A stretch of 64,000 nucleotides of DNA from Deltaproteobacteria bacterium (GCA_020852955.1 JADYZW010000021.1:1-64000), one strand, 5' to 3'; positions 1 to 9,582 are shown, counted from the first letter of the stretch. Numbers and translations: made by a program. Notes: generated from the sequence alone by a model not told the origin.

Positions 1-274
1 GGGCGGGGCGCGGGGGGGGGCCGCGCCCGCCGCCCGTCGGTGGAATGGATCGCCCTGCGCCATCCTGGACCATGTCATCGATCATCTCGTTCGGAGATCC
101 ATCGCTTTCGGTTCCTGGCGGTCGATCCCGCAGAATCCCGGATCGATGAAGGTTGCGGCGTATCGCCGATGGCAGGCCCTGCACGCGGCGCGTGGCGGGT
201 CGCTCGCATCGGCCCGCGAGGCGGATGGCGACGATGGCGGCGGACTCCGGACGGTCGTCGGTCGAGGTGCGTGC

Positions 275-955
275 GTGACGGTGCCGAAAGCGTATGTCGT
301 TCACACTACGAGATGCTCGATCGCGCCCGTGCGCGTGGCCGTGGTCGACGGCCATACGCTCGTGCGGGAAGGGCTCAAGGCGCTGCTGCAGCTGCACGCG
401 GGCATCGTGGTGGCTGCCGAGATCGCCGAGGGCGGCGAGATCGGCGCACGGCTCGCCGCGGCGCCGTGCGACGTCGTGCTGCTCGACCAGCACACGTGGC
501 TGGCGGACGATTGCGACATCCGGGAGCTGCGGGAGTACCTTCCCGTGCTGCTCGTCGCCGACGATGCGGGCGATCCCGGCGACGCGTTGACCGCGCTCCG
601 GCACGGAGCGTGCGGCGTCGTGTTCCGAAGCGCGTCGGTGGCGTCGCTGCTCGAAGCGATCCGGACCGTGGCCGCGGGGGGGGTGTGGATGCCCCCCAAG
701 CTCCAGCTGAAGATCGCCGAAAGCCTGCACGAGGAGCCGCTTCGCGCGCTCACGCCTCGCGAGCGCGAGATCGCGCGTCACGTCGCGGTCGGGCTGCGGA
801 ACGGAGAGATCGCCGGAGCGCTCCGCATCAGCGAGCAGACCGTCAAGACGCACCTCGGACGGATCTTCCGAAAGCTCGAGATTCGCGATCGTGTCGGCCT
901 CGCGCTGTACGCTCGGCGGCACGGCCTGACGTCGCGTCCGGAAGCCGGTCAGTGA
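275..955 (+). CDS. LuxR/NarL-type response regulator with degenerate receiver (copy 1)
   Basis: Predicted cytoplasmic DNA-binding response regulator of 226 residues. The N-terminal half is a CheY-like receiver (starting VRVAVVDGH, with the putative phospho-Asp in VVLLDQH). The C-terminal half is a GerE/LuxR helix-turn-helix (LTPREREIARHV...SEQTVKTHLGRIFRKL). The GTG start at 275 is chosen because GAGGTG at 264-269 lies five bases upstream; an in-frame ATG at 146 is possible but would add unrelated low-complexity sequence. Two receiver hallmarks are altered: the acidic pair is reduced to Asp-Gly, and the conserved Lys is replaced (GVVFR where GYLLK is usual), so normal phosphorylation switching is doubtful. 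The next gene is a close paralogue in tandem. No cognate kinase is adjacent; target genes are unknown, although the secreted protein at 2251 is the nearest candidate. Confidence 0.85.
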   Translation: MTVPKAYVVHTTRCSIAPVRVAVVDGHTLVREGLKALLQLHAGIVVAAEIAEGGEIGARLAAAPCDVVLLDQHTWLADDCDIRELREYLPVLLVADDAGDPGDALTALRHGACGVVFRSASVASLLEAIRTVAAGGVWMPPKLQLKIAESLHEEPLRALTPREREIARHVAVGLRNGEIAGALRISEQTVKTHLGRIFRKLEIRDRVGLALYARRHGLTSRPEAGQ

Positions 956-974
956 GTCGCCGGTCAGTGAGTCG
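945..974. repeat. 15-bp perfect tandem duplication over the stop codon
   Basis: Two adjacent identical 15-base units (945-959 and 960-974, each CCGGTCAGTGAGTCG) span the end of the first regulator. The first unit contains its TGA stop; the second repeats the stop in the untranslated region. It looks like a recent slippage duplication. Confidence 0.85.
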
Positions 975-1275
975 CCGGGCGGTGCGGAGCGGCGATGCGA
1001 CGGTCGTCGCATCGAGCGCTCCGCCGGAGTGCGGACCCGCGCGAACGATCCCGGTCCGAACGCTCGGTGCGGGAGGGTCGCACGGTCGGCGCTCCGCGGC
1101 GGCGGGGTGAGCGCGCCCAGGAGCCCGTCGCGGATCTGTATCACTACGGCGCAGGAAGACTCGCGCGCGAGGGTTGTGTGAATCGCCACGCGTGTTATCG
1201 AGATGTGGCGATCGACGAAGCGCGCGTGAGGCGAAGGCTTCGGGGATCGCGACAATCCGGTCCCTGGCTCTACGC
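956..1275. other. Intergenic region between the two tandem regulators
   Basis: About 320 bases without a supportable gene. It contains the second unit of the 15-bp duplication at its left edge and a perfect inverted repeat at 1182-1212. No convincing sigma70 boxes are visible. It probably carries the promoter of the second regulator. Confidence 0.6.
1182..1212. promoter_or_regulatory. 8-bp perfect inverted repeat upstream of second regulator
   Basis: ATCGCCAC at 1182-1189 and GTGGCGAT at 1205-1212 are exact reverse complements separated by 15 bases, ending 63 bases before the GTG of the second LuxR-type gene. It could be an operator, for example for autoregulation by a dimeric LuxR-family protein, or a leader hairpin. 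Role inferred from position only. Confidence 0.45.
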
Positions 1276-1911
1276 GTGAACACGTCGGCTCCGGTCATTC
1301 GCGTCGCGGTCTCGGATGCGCGCACACTCGTACGCGAGGGCTTGAAGGCGCTGCTCCAGCTCCAGGGCGGCGTGGTCGTGGTCGCGGAGATCGCGGACGG
1401 TGCGGACATCGTCGCACGCCTGGCGAGCGTCGTCTGCGACGTGCTCCTGCTCGATCGCGGCATGTCGCTCGGGGTCACGGACATCCGCGAGCTGAGCGAG
1501 AGCGTTCACGTCATGGTGATCTGCCGCGACGAGGACGATCCCGGTGACGCGTTGAACGCGCTGCGCTCGGGCGCTCGGGGGGTGGTCTTCCACGGCTCGA
1601 CGGTGCCGGCGCTCGTCGAGGCGCTTCGCACCGTGGCGGCGGGGCGGGTGTGGATGCCGTCCGAGATCCAGGGTCGGGTGGCCGAGATGCTGCACGAGGA
1701 GCCGCGCGCCCGGCTCACGGCGCGCGAGCGCGAGATCACGATCCACGTCGCCAGCGGACTTCGCAACGGGGAGATCGCGCGCCGGCTCTTCATCAGCGAG
1801 CAGACGGTCAAGACGCACCTCGGCCGCATCTTCCGCAAGGTCGGTGTCCGCGGCCGCATCGGTCTCACGCTCTACGCATCGCGATGCGGCCTCGTTGCGG
1901 GCGCCAAGTAG
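1276..1911 (+). CDS. LuxR/NarL-type response regulator with degenerate receiver (copy 2)
   Basis: Paralogue of the gene at 275-955; the two match along their whole length (for example both contain LVREGLKALLQL and SEQTVKTHLGRIFRK). It is 211 residues long from a GTG at 1276 (VNTSAPVIRVAVSD); no strong ribosome binding site is visible, and an ATG at 1174 is an alternative. The receiver is even less canonical: the acidic pair reads Ser-Asp-Ala, the Asp of VLLLDRG is retained, and the usual Lys is a His (GVVFH). The LuxR helix-turn-helix is intact (LTAREREITIHV...), so it should bind DNA. Tandem regulators with drifting receivers and conserved DNA-binding helices may compete for the same sites. 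Confidence 0.85.
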   Translation: MNTSAPVIRVAVSDARTLVREGLKALLQLQGGVVVVAEIADGADIVARLASVVCDVLLLDRGMSLGVTDIRELSESVHVMVICRDEDDPGDALNALRSGARGVVFHGSTVPALVEALRTVAAGRVWMPSEIQGRVAEMLHEEPRARLTAREREITIHVASGLRNGEIARRLFISEQTVKTHLGRIFRKVGVRGRIGLTLYASRCGLVAGAK

Positions 1912-2250
1912 CGCCGGGATCCTGCGCGAGAAACGACCGACGCGATCCGGGGCCGGTGCTCAGGGCAATACCCGACGTCAGGACGGAGCGGGTGGCGGAG
2001 CTCGTTCCGGTCCGGCGTGGAGCGGTTCCGGTCGCGCCGCTTCTCGCGGGGCGGAATCCGTGACGCACCGATGCAGCAGAAGCCGGAAACATGTCCCGAA
2101 ACGGCGCACCCGGATGATCGAGCGATCTTGGATCACGTAGATGCGGGTCATTCGTTCGTCGTACGTAATATAGTGCGAACGGCGAATTGATCCTGACGAC
2201 GGGCCCTCGGGTATGCGTGACCATCCGCGTCAACCCGGAGGTGCCGACCC
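1912..2250. other. Leader region of the giant secreted protein gene
   Basis: A 339-base non-coding stretch. It has a locally AT-richer patch around 2150-2190 with TAATAT at 2166-2171 as a possible -10 element, but no good -35 at normal spacing, so the promoter is tentative. A strong Shine-Dalgarno GGAGGTG at 2237-2243 precedes the ATG at 2251 by seven bases. Confidence 0.45.
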
Positions 2251-5200
2251 ATGCGCTATCTGTCCCGTCATCCTCATCCACGCCGGCTCCCGGTCGCGGT
2301 CTGGGCCGCGCTCCTGATGACGGCGCTCGCGGCGACGGATGCCTCGGCGCTTCCGAATCCCGCGCCGGTCCAACTCTTCTACGTGCCGTTCCCCGAGAAC
2401 GAGCAGCTGACCGGCCTGCAGGCGATCGTGAGCGGGGGATCTGGCACCACGCCCACGAACCCGGTCACGAGCTACATCTCGATCGCCGCTGTCGCGAACG
2501 GCACGATCGTCTACTACGACCAGTGGGAGAACGGCTACGACGCCGACATCGCCAACCCCGCGAACCTGTACAGCGGCGGCAATCCGGGCGGCACGCAGAT
2601 CTGGGGTGACGGCGATCCGTCGAACGGCGCGCCGCCGTCGGTGTGCGTCGGCGGCAGCAACAACGGCGCCAGCTGCACGGTGAACTCGCAATGTCCGAGT
2701 GGGACCTGCGACACGAGCGACGTGATCAACGCCGGGAAGGTGATCGTCCTCAGGAACACCATCGACACCACCAACATGCTCACCATCGACTTCGACGGGC
2801 GCGACAAGATCGCGGCGACGAAGACGGTCGCGGTGTCGAAGACCGGATGGGCAGCGGGCTCCGGGACGCTGCTCGCCGGATCGGTGGAGGTCTTCGACAC
2901 CAACAGCTACGGCACCGACTACCGCGCGCCGGTCGGCGCCGACATCCCGGACGGCACCGACCACCAGATGTTCGAGTACACGAGCCTCTTCATCCTCGCC
3001 GCCGAGAACGACACGACCGTCAACGTGGACAAGGACGCGAACGGGTCCTTCGAGACGACGATCGTCCTCGACGAAGGCGAGAACTACTTCGTGAACGGGG
3101 GCGTCGTCGCGGGAGGGCACGTGACCTCCGACAAGCCGGTCGAGGTCCACACCCTCACGGGCGACATCGCGTCGAACTACGAGAGCCGCGACTCGCAACT
3201 CCTGCCGACGAGCCTCTGGTCGAAGGGCTACTATACGCCGGTGTCGACGGTGGCGACCGCCCAGAGCGTCGCGGGGACGGCGACGACCGTCTGGCTCTAC
3301 AACCCCGGCGCCGGCAGTCTCACGGTGCAGTACACGACCCGCGACGGTGGCGGGAACCTGACCACCACGCCGCTCGTCGTCCCGGGCGGCGCGGCCGGGG
3401 GCTATCGGGCGCAGGTCGTGCCGGACGGCTACGGGGCGAGCTTCACGGCGCTGTCGCCGTTCTACGCGCTCTCCACCACCAACTCGACGGACTCGAGCAC
3501 GAACGGGAACCAGGCGTGGGACTGGGCGTATACGCTCGTTCCCGAGGACTCGCTGACACCGCAGGTGCTGATCGGGCTCGGCATCGGCCGCGACCCGACG
3601 TCGGGGACGAACCCGACCGAGAACGGCAACCCGGTGTGGGTAACGCCGGTCGGGAACGGCGATACCGCGGCGACGATCTACGTGGACTTCGACGCCAACC
3701 CCGCGACGGGTCCCCTCACCGATCCGAACGGGAGCAAGTACGACGTGGCGCTCTCGCTGAAGGAGCTCGAGCGCGCGAAGGTCTACGACACCAACGACCG
3801 CGACCAGACCGGGATGCTGGTCTACACGCTGACGCCGGGCGTCGAGCTGGCGGCGGCCTGGGGGCAGGATCCGGTCACGGCTTCGGTCGCGGCGCCCGGA
3901 CTCGACGTCGGCACGGGCGTTCCGCCGCTGCCGCTCTTCTCGGCCGGCAAGAACGGCACGCTCTTCACGGACAACGACGGCGACGGCTTCATCAGTCCGG
4001 GCGACGTGCTCCTGTACACGATCCCGATCGTCAACATCAGCCGCGCGCCGGTGCCGGACATCCTGCTGAAGGACGTGCTTCCGCCCGATACGACGTACGT
4101 GCCGAACTCGACGTTCTTCACCAACGCGTCGAACGTCACGACGCCGATCCCGGACGACGGCGTCGGCACGGCGTTCCCGCTCGACGGCGCCGGCGTGATC
4201 CTGGATCCGATCACCGCGCTGCCGGTCGGCGGCTCCTACCAGGTGACGTTCAAGGTCACGATCGACGCGTTCGGCTCCCTGACCCCGGGGACGAGCGAGA
4301 TCGTGAACGAGTGTACCGCCACGGCCGTCGGGGTGACCGTTAAGTGCAAGGACGTCACGCCCCTGAACGGCTGCATCGGTGATTTCGTCTGGTACGACCT
4401 CGATGCCGACGCCGTCCAGGACGGCGGTCCCGAGAGCGGCATCGGGGGAATCACGCTCGACCTCTACCGCGACGTCAACGGCGACGGGCTCCTCGACGGC
4501 GGCGACGTGCTCGTCGCCAGTCAGAACACGAACGGGAGCGGCGGCTACAAGTTCCTCGGCCTGCTCGCCAACAAGTACATCGTCGATGTCGTGAGCGGAC
4601 CGCCCGGCTACGGGCTCACGACGGCGAACGATCCGAAGGCGATCACGCTCGCCGGCGGCCAGTGCAATCTCACGGCCGACTTCGGGTACGTACTCTTGCC
4701 GACAGTCACTCCGACTCCGACGCTCACCGTGACTCCGACGCCGACGAAGACGGCGACGCCGACCCCGACGGTCACCGCCACGCCGACGGTCACGGCCACG
4801 CCGACGGTGACGGCGACGCCGACGGCCACCGCCACGGCGACGGTCACGGCCACGCCGACGGTGACGGCGACGCCGACGGCCACCGCCACGGCGACGGTCA
4901 CGGCCACGCCGACGGTGACGGCGACGCCGACGGTCACCGCCACGGCGACGGTGACGGCCACGCCGACGGTCACGGCCACGGCGACGCTCACGGCCACACC
5001 GACGGTGACGGCGACGCCGACGGTCACCGCCACGGCGACGCTCACGGCGACACCGACCGTCACGGTCACGTCGACCATCTCGCCGACGCCGACGGTCACG
5101 GCCACGGCGACGCTCACGGCCACACCGACGGTGACGGCCACGGCGACGCTCACGGCGACGCCGACCGTCTCGCCGACACCGACGGAGACGGCCACGGCGA

Positions 5201-6153
5201 CGCTCACGGCGACGCCGACCGTCTCGCCGACGCCGACGGAGACGACGACCCCGACGGGTACGCCTACGTCGACGCCGACCGCGACGGTCAGCGCGGCGCC
5301 GACCACGGTGCCGACCCCGGGCTGCGGGGATGGCGTGGTGGCATCTCCGGAGACCTGTGATCCGCCCGATCCGACGCTCGGTCCGAACGGGCAGCCGGTG
5401 TGCCGGACCGACTGCACGCGGTGCGGGGACGGCGTCACCCAGGCCAACGACCTCGAGAGCTGCGACGACGGCAACCTCGTGAGCGGCTGCCGGACGGACA
5501 AGCCGCAGGTGCCGCTCGACGGGTGCCTGAACAACTGTCAGGAGCCGATCTGCGAGGATCCGTCGAAGATCAAGGTCGATGCGGGCGGCCTCGACGTGAT
5601 CGAGGCGCACGGCCGGCTCATTACGACCACCGCGATCGACTTCCGTGACGGCCCACTGCGGGTCCGGATCTCGCGCCAGGTGTGTGCGCACGACGACGAG
5701 GTTCCGTGCGCGAGTTCGGCCGACTGCGAGGCGCTCTCGTCGGGCTCGACCTGCGCAGCGAGCGGCGGCGGGGCCGTGGTGTTCGAGGTCGAGGTGCCCG
5801 GCGAAGGGCTCGTCAACAACAACGCGTTCCGGTGGCGGTATCGGAACGTCGCGGCCAAGACCGGCGGCGGCCTGTACTCCATCCAGATCAAGGGGAAGAC
5901 CAACAAGAAGCGCTGCGCCGGCGGCGGCGACAACGGAGCCCCGTGCGTCGACGGGGCGGATTGCGCGAGCGGCGTCTGCTACGGCTACTACGCCGTGAAG
6001 CTGAAGGCCTACGGCGACGCCTCGCGTGCCGCGCCGGACATGCAGACGGAGATCTCCGGCGGCGGGCACGCGTGGGCCGTTCGCGGGGTCTGGGAGCAAC
6101 GCGGCGCCAGCTGGCGCCTCGGCAAGAAGAGCGAGTTCCTCGAGCCCTATTGA
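2251..6153 (+). CDS. Large secreted multidomain protein (IgGFc-binding-like, DUF11-like, SdrD_B-like, Thr/Pro stalk, Cys-rich repeats)
   Basis: A 1300-residue exported protein of unknown function, probably adhesive or structural at the cell surface. An N-terminal signal peptide (residues 1 to about 30, ending near DASA) is followed by a domain resembling the IgGFc-binding N-terminal module (about 45-430). A DUF11-like repeat follows at about 575-700, starting near [17 protein letters not shown]. An SdrD_B/prealbumin-like domain lies at about 708-815 ([16 protein letters not shown]). Then comes a long Thr-Pro-Val-Ala stalk (about 817-1023). The C-terminal region has Cys-rich repeats of the myxobacterial CGDGV...ESCDDGN kind. 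Cys motifs of the form C-GG-NG-C-C-G-C also occur near residues 131 and 1230. No C-terminal anchor or LPxTG is visible. A strong GGAGGTG site fixes the start. The domain calls are from sequence resemblance only. Confidence 0.8.
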   Translation: MRYLSRHPHPRRLPVAVWAALLMTALAATDASALPNPAPVQLFYVPFPENEQLTGLQAIVSGGSGTTPTNPVTSYISIAAVANGTIVYYDQWENGYDADIANPANLYSGGNPGGTQIWGDGDPSNGAPPSVCVGGSNNGASCTVNSQCPSGTCDTSDVINAGKVIVLRNTIDTTNMLTIDFDGRDKIAATKTVAVSKTGWAAGSGTLLAGSVEVFDTNSYGTDYRAPVGADIPDGTDHQMFEYTSLFILAAENDTTVNVDKDANGSFETTIVLDEGENYFVNGGVVAGGHVTSDKPVEVHTLTGDIASNYESRDSQLLPTSLWSKGYYTPVSTVATAQSVAGTATTVWLYNPGAGSLTVQYTTRDGGGNLTTTPLVVPGGAAGGYRAQVVPDGYGASFTALSPFYALSTTNSTDSSTNGNQAWDWAYTLVPEDSLTPQVLIGLGIGRDPTSGTNPTENGNPVWVTPVGNGDTAATIYVDFDANPATGPLTDPNGSKYDVALSLKELERAKVYDTNDRDQTGMLVYTLTPGVELAAAWGQDPVTASVAAPGLDVGTGVPPLPLFSAGKNGTLFTDNDGDGFISPGDVLLYTIPIVNISRAPVPDILLKDVLPPDTTYVPNSTFFTNASNVTTPIPDDGVGTAFPLDGAGVILDPITALPVGGSYQVTFKVTIDAFGSLTPGTSEIVNECTATAVGVTVKCKDVTPLNGCIGDFVWYDLDADAVQDGGPESGIGGITLDLYRDVNGDGLLDGGDVLVASQNTNGSGGYKFLGLLANKYIVDVVSGPPGYGLTTANDPKAITLAGGQCNLTADFGYVLLPTVTPTPTLTVTPTPTKTATPTPTVTATPTVTATPTVTATPTATATATVTATPTVTATPTATATATVTATPTVTATPTVTATATVTATPTVTATATLTATPTVTATPTVTATATLTATPTVTVTSTISPTPTVTATATLTATPTVTATATLTATPTVSPTPTETATATLTATPTVSPTPTETTTPTGTPTSTPTATVSAAPTTVPTPGCGDGVVASPETCDPPDPTLGPNGQPVCRTDCTRCGDGVTQANDLESCDDGNLVSGCRTDKPQVPLDGCLNNCQEPICEDPSKIKVDAGGLDVIEAHGRLITTTAIDFRDGPLRVRISRQVCAHDDEVPCASSADCEALSSGSTCAASGGGAVVFEVEVPGEGLVNNNAFRWRYRNVAAKTGGGLYSIQIKGKTNKKRCAGGGDNGAPCVDGADCASGVCYGYYAVKLKAYGDASRAAPDMQTEISGGGHAWAVRGVWEQRGASWRLGKKSEFLEPY
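4699..5320 (+). repeat. Coding minisatellite for Thr-Pro-Thr-Val-Thr-Ala stalk
   Basis: About 620 bases built mainly of 18-base units encoding TPTVTA and close variants, inside the secreted protein gene. A higher-order 54-base period is visible: the segments 4798-4851 and 4852-4905 are near-identical tandem copies. All units keep the reading frame, so copy-number changes would lengthen or shorten the stalk without disrupting the protein. Confidence 0.85.
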
Positions 6154-6249
6154 GCTCGGGAGGGCTCCACGGGCGGCGGCGCATGGGGGTGCGGCCGCCG
6201 CCCGTAGCCCGATCGCCCGGCGACGCGGGCGACGGCGTCGCGACCGGGC

Positions 6250-6553
6250 GTCGCGCGAGCGGCCGGCGCGTTCCGGTCGCCTATCCGACCGATCGTCCGC
6301 CGACGGTCGCCGCCCGGATCCAGGAGCTCTTCGGGCTCGCCGCGTCGTCGGCCTCGCGGGAGGCCGGATCGCGATCCTCTTCGAGTTCCTCGCGCCGAGC
6401 GGACGGCCGATGCAGATGACGGACGATCTCGCGAGCTTCTGGCGGACGACCTGTGCACGGGTACGCGCCGAGCTGCGCGGGCGCTACCCGAAACACCCGT
6501 GGCCCGCTGACCCGCTCGCCGCCGCGCCGATCTCGCGCGCGACCCGGCGCTGA
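6250..6553 (+). pseudogene. hrpB: Frameshifted 3' remnant of ATP-dependent helicase hrpB
   Basis: Only the C-terminal tail of an HrpB-type DEAH helicase is recognisable. In one frame there is SGRRVPVAYPTDRPP then ARIQELFGL (about 6261-6345). The continuation, GGRIAILFEFLAPSGRP, MTDDLASFW and RGRYPKHPWPADP, is in a different frame and ends at the stop at 6551-6553. The order and wording match the conserved HrpB C-terminus. The switch of frame falls near 6345-6360. No helicase core lies upstream, because the secreted protein gene ends at 6153. This is therefore a decayed fragment, perhaps left by the insertion or rearrangement that brought in the secreted protein. Confidence 0.75.
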
Positions 6554-6564
6554 TCGCGCTGCCC

Positions 6565-7476
6565 TCAGGCCGCGGGCGAGGTGAGCGGCGGGATCGGTCT
6601 GCCGAACGACGTGACGGCGAGGAACGCCCGCGCCATCGCGGGAACGGCGCGCGGGCGCAGCAGCTCGGGCGCGTAGGCGGCGAAGCGGCGCGCGTTCTCG
6701 CGGAGACAGAGCGCCACGAAGGCGCGCACCGAGAAGTCGCCCGCGATGGCGGAAGCTCCGCTCGCGGTGAAGCCGTCCTTCGAGACCGGCGGTGCGATCG
6801 CCTCCGCCGCCGGCGCGCCGCCCTTGGTGCCGCCGCTCGCGTCGCGCGCGACGTTTCCGGCCGAGCGGACGCGGTCGAACGCTGCGCCCGCGAACGCGGC
6901 GAGGCAGCGCAGGCGGTGGAGCGGACGCAGGAGCGCCGCTCGCTGCCGCCGCTTGTAGGCGACCCAGTTCACGAGGAAAAGGATATGCCGGACCTCCTCC
7001 TGGACGATGGGCTCGAGGAGGCCCAACAGCGCGTGCGGCAGGAACTCGGTCTCGCGCGCGAGGGCGAACATGCCGAAGGCGAAGAAGGAGTCGATGCACT
7101 CGCCGTAGCCGGTCCGCGTGAACGCCGCTTCGAGGTTCGGCGGCAGGGGCTGTTCCGGACCCGGATCGACCCGGATGTCGTAGCGTCGGACGAGCGCGTC
7201 GAGGAGCGCCGCGTGCCGCATCTCCTCGAAGCCCTGGAGCGCGACCGCCTCGCGGAGCAGCGCCGGCGACTCCTCGGCCGCGTACGCCGTCACCTTGGCG
7301 CCCGTGCGGCGCTCGGTGCGGATCGCTTCGTCCCAGAAGGGGAGGCCGCGGAGCTTCGCGACGCTCGCTGCGTCGAGGTCCGGCCACGGGAGCTTGGCGG
7401 GCTCGAACGGATCGTGGGTGTCGATGAACTCGCGGCAGAGGAGCGTGAGGTGCGCGTCCGACCCGATCCGCATCAT
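6565..7476 (-). CDS. Ferritin-like superfamily di-iron protein
   Basis: A 303-residue cytoplasmic protein. Two Glu-Glu-x-x-His-type iron-ligand motifs typical of ferritin-like four-helix bundles are visible: FEEMRHAALLDAL near residue 85 and QEEVRHILFLVNW near residue 154, with a further Glu-rich helix between them. This suggests a di-iron oxygenase, oxidase or storage protein; the exact family is not recognised. The start at 7476 (MMRIGSDAHL) is chosen because the reading frame further upstream is low-complexity Arg/Ser sequence that overlaps the divergent transporter gene. It is divergent from the EamA transporter with 76 bases between the starts. Confidence 0.7.
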   Translation of the reverse strand: MMRIGSDAHLTLLCREFIDTHDPFEPAKLPWPDLDAASVAKLRGLPFWDEAIRTERRTGAKVTAYAAEESPALLREAVALQGFEEMRHAALLDALVRRYDIRVDPGPEQPLPPNLEAAFTRTGYGECIDSFFAFGMFALARETEFLPHALLGLLEPIVQEEVRHILFLVNWVAYKRRQRAALLRPLHRLRCLAAFAGAAFDRVRSAGNVARDASGGTKGGAPAAEAIAPPVSKDGFTASGASAIAGDFSVRAFVALCLRENARRFAAYAPELLRPRAVPAMARAFLAVTSFGRPIPPLTSPAA

Positions 7477-7552
7477 CGGGAGCTTGTCGCCGCTTCGTGC
7501 GGCCGCGTCAAGCGCGGTTGCGTCGCGGCCGCCGCTTCGCCATCGTGCCGCG

Positions 7553-8470
7553 ATGTCCGTCGCCGCCGCGCCCAAGGAGGCCGCCGAGGACGCGCTCGAG
7601 ATCGCGCTCGCGGCGGATGTCGAGCGGCGGCGGGTGCGGCATGGCATCGCGGTGCTGGCCGGGTCGTCGCTGCTGTTCTCGGTGATGGCGGTCTGCGTGC
7701 GGATCGCCGGACGCGAGATGCCGGCGCTGCAGATCGCGTTCGTGCGCTTCGTCGGGTCGTTCGTCCTGCTGCTCGCTCTGGCGCGTGGGAAGCGCCTGCG
7801 TCCGCGTCCGGGAAATCTCCCGGGGGTCGTGCTGCGCGGGCTCCTCGGGGCGTCGGCCATCATCTGCTATTTCGTCGCGATCCAGCGGATCGGCGCGGGA
7901 CGGGCGACGCTCCTCCACTGCATGTATCCGATCCCCACAGCGTTGATCGCGGTCGCCTTTCTCGGCGAGCCCGGATCGTGGCGGCTCGTCGGCGCGCTCG
8001 CGCTCAACCTGGCCGGGCTCGCGCTCGTGGTCGGTTCGCGGGCGCAGGCCGGCGGGGTCGCGGCGGGCGGCTTCGCGATCGGGATCGCCGGGGCGATGCT
8101 TGCGGGCGGCGCGGTCGCGACCGCGCGCCACCTTCGCGCGAGCGAGGACGCGTCGCTGATCACGATCCATTTCATGGGCGTCGGGGCGCTCCTCACCGCC
8201 CCGGCGCTGCTGCTCGGAACGGCCGCGCCGTCGGCCGTCGGCGTCGCGGCCCTCGCCGGCGTGATCGTCACCTCCGCCGGCGGCCAGTGGATGCTGCACC
8301 ACGGGCTCGGGTTCACGTCGGCGTCGCTCGGCAGCCTCACGTGCGCGACCGGGGTCTTCACGGCGGCGGGTCTCGAAGCGCTGCTGCTCGGGGAGCGCCT
8401 CTCGGCGGCGAGCCTCGTCGGCGCGGTGCTGATGTGTCTCGCCGTCGGCTTCGCGGTGCGGCGCGGATGA
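7553..8470 (+). CDS. EamA/DMT-family inner-membrane transporter
   Basis: A 305-residue drug/metabolite-type transporter. A short cytoplasmic N-terminus (about 35 residues) precedes roughly ten hydrophobic helices in two EamA repeats. Typical wording includes LLFSVMAVCVRIAG and the end-of-repeat LGEPGSWRLVGALALNLAGL and LLGERLSAASLVGAVLM. The substrate cannot be told from sequence; family members export amino acids, nucleotides or other metabolites. The ATG at 7553 is the first sensible start; upstream codons in this frame overlap the ferritin-like gene. Its stop overlaps the rlmN start by four bases (ATGA), so the two are probably translationally coupled. Confidence 0.85.
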   Translation: MSVAAAPKEAAEDALEIALAADVERRRVRHGIAVLAGSSLLFSVMAVCVRIAGREMPALQIAFVRFVGSFVLLLALARGKRLRPRPGNLPGVVLRGLLGASAIICYFVAIQRIGAGRATLLHCMYPIPTALIAVAFLGEPGSWRLVGALALNLAGLALVVGSRAQAGGVAAGGFAIGIAGAMLAGGAVATARHLRASEDASLITIHFMGVGALLTAPALLLGTAAPSAVGVAALAGVIVTSAGGQWMLHHGLGFTSASLGSLTCATGVFTAAGLEALLLGERLSAASLVGAVLMCLAVGFAVRRG

Positions 8471-9582
8471 GCGCTCCGCGCGCGGATCTGCGGCACGCGG
8501 CCGAGGTGCGGCCCGACGCCGGGACGGGTAGAGGGCAGGGGATGGCCGCCCGCCTTCCCGCGCTCACCGTCGAGGAACTCGCCGGCGTCCTCGGGAGCGC
8601 CGCTCGCGCCCGCGCCGTGCTGCGCTGGCTGCATGCCACGCCGACGCTGCCGCCGGTGCTGCCGGCGCGGCTCGACGGCGTCGCCGCGGGGCCCTGGTCG
8701 GCGCTCCGCACCGCGGCCGGCTGGCGGCCGCCTGTCGTGCGGGAGCGGCGGACGAGCGCCGACGGCGCCGCCAAGTACGCGCTCGATTTCAGCGACGCGC
8801 GCGTCGAGACGGTGCGCATCCCGGGACGCGGCCGGAGCACCGTCTGCGTGTCGAGTCAGGCGGGCTGCACCCGCCGCTGCGTGTTCTGTGCGACGCAGGC
8901 GCTCGGCTTCGCCCGCCAGCTCCGCGCCGACGAGATCGTACTGCAGGTGATGCTCGCGGCGCGCGAGGCGCCGCCGGAGGCGCCGCTCCGGAACGTCGTG
9001 TTCATGGGCATGGGAGAGCCCATGGACAATCTCGACGAGGTGCTGCGGGCCGTCCGGGTGCTGACGCAAGGGCCGGCGCCGCAGCTGCGCGCGCAGGCGG
9101 TCACGGTGTCGACGTCGGGGGTGCTTCCCGGGATGGACCGCTTCCTGCGGGAATCGACGGCGAGCCTCGCGCTCTCGTTGAACGCCACGACCGACGCGCT
9201 GCGGACGCGGCTGATGCCGCACGGCCGCATCTGGCCGATCGCGGACCTGCTCGGCCTGCTGCGCGCCGCCGCCGCCCGCCAGCCGCGGCGCGAGCACTTC
9301 GTCGAGTACGTGCTCTTCGCCGGCCTGAACGACGCGCCTGCCGACGCCGACCGCCTGGTGGCGCTCCTCGACGGCATCGGCGCGCGGATCAACCTGATTC
9401 CGCACAATCCGTTCCCGGGGAGCGCTCTGCGGGCGCCGGCCCCGGAGGGCGTGCGCGCCTTCCACGCCCGCATCGCCGCGCACGGACGGCGCGTGTTCGT
9501 GCGCTGGCCGCGCGGGCAGGCGATCGCGGCCGCCTGCGGGCAGCTCGCGGGGACGGCGTGTGCCGAGGCGTCGGCCGGCTGA
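8467..9582 (+). CDS. rlmN: 23S rRNA (adenine-2503-C2)-methyltransferase RlmN
   Basis: Radical-SAM methyltransferase of 371 residues that methylates C2 of A2503 in 23S rRNA (and A37 of some tRNAs in the family). The [4Fe-4S] motif C-x3-C-x2-C is Cys134, Cys138 and Cys141 (GCTRRCVFC). The second catalytic Cys is Cys357 in AAACGQL near the C-terminus. The family signature FMGMGEPMDN and the SLNATTDALR segment are present. Length is as expected. The start at 8467 overlaps the transporter stop (ATGA); an internal ATG at 8542 (MAARLPALT) is an alternative closer to the usual family N-terminus. Confidence 0.95.
   Translation: MSAPRADLRHAAEVRPDAGTGRGQGMAARLPALTVEELAGVLGSAARARAVLRWLHATPTLPPVLPARLDGVAAGPWSALRTAAGWRPPVVRERRTSADGAAKYALDFSDARVETVRIPGRGRSTVCVSSQAGCTRRCVFCATQALGFARQLRADEIVLQVMLAAREAPPEAPLRNVVFMGMGEPMDNLDEVLRAVRVLTQGPAPQLRAQAVTVSTSGVLPGMDRFLRESTASLALSLNATTDALRTRLMPHGRIWPIADLLGLLRAAAARQPRREHFVEYVLFAGLNDAPADADRLVALLDGIGARINLIPHNPFPGSALRAPAPEGVRAFHARIAAHGRRVFVRWPRGQAIAAACGQLAGTACAEASAG

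Noticed and set aside
40..1110. Open frame of 356 codons overlapping the first regulator
   Set aside because: Arg-rich shadow in another frame; the regulator in the overlapping frame has clear receiver and LuxR domains.
4699..5320. CRISPR-like array
   Set aside because: Units are contiguous coding repeats without unique spacers.
2230..6099. Antisense reading frame of 1289 codons opposite the secreted protein gene
   Set aside because: It is Arg/Val-rich low-complexity sequence produced by high GC and by the repeat; the plus strand has a signal peptide, a ribosome binding site and recognisable domains.
6565..7863. Longer form (432 codons) of the ferritin-like gene
   Set aside because: The extra N-terminal part is low-complexity and antisense to the EamA transporter; MMRIGSDAHL at 7476 is a better start.
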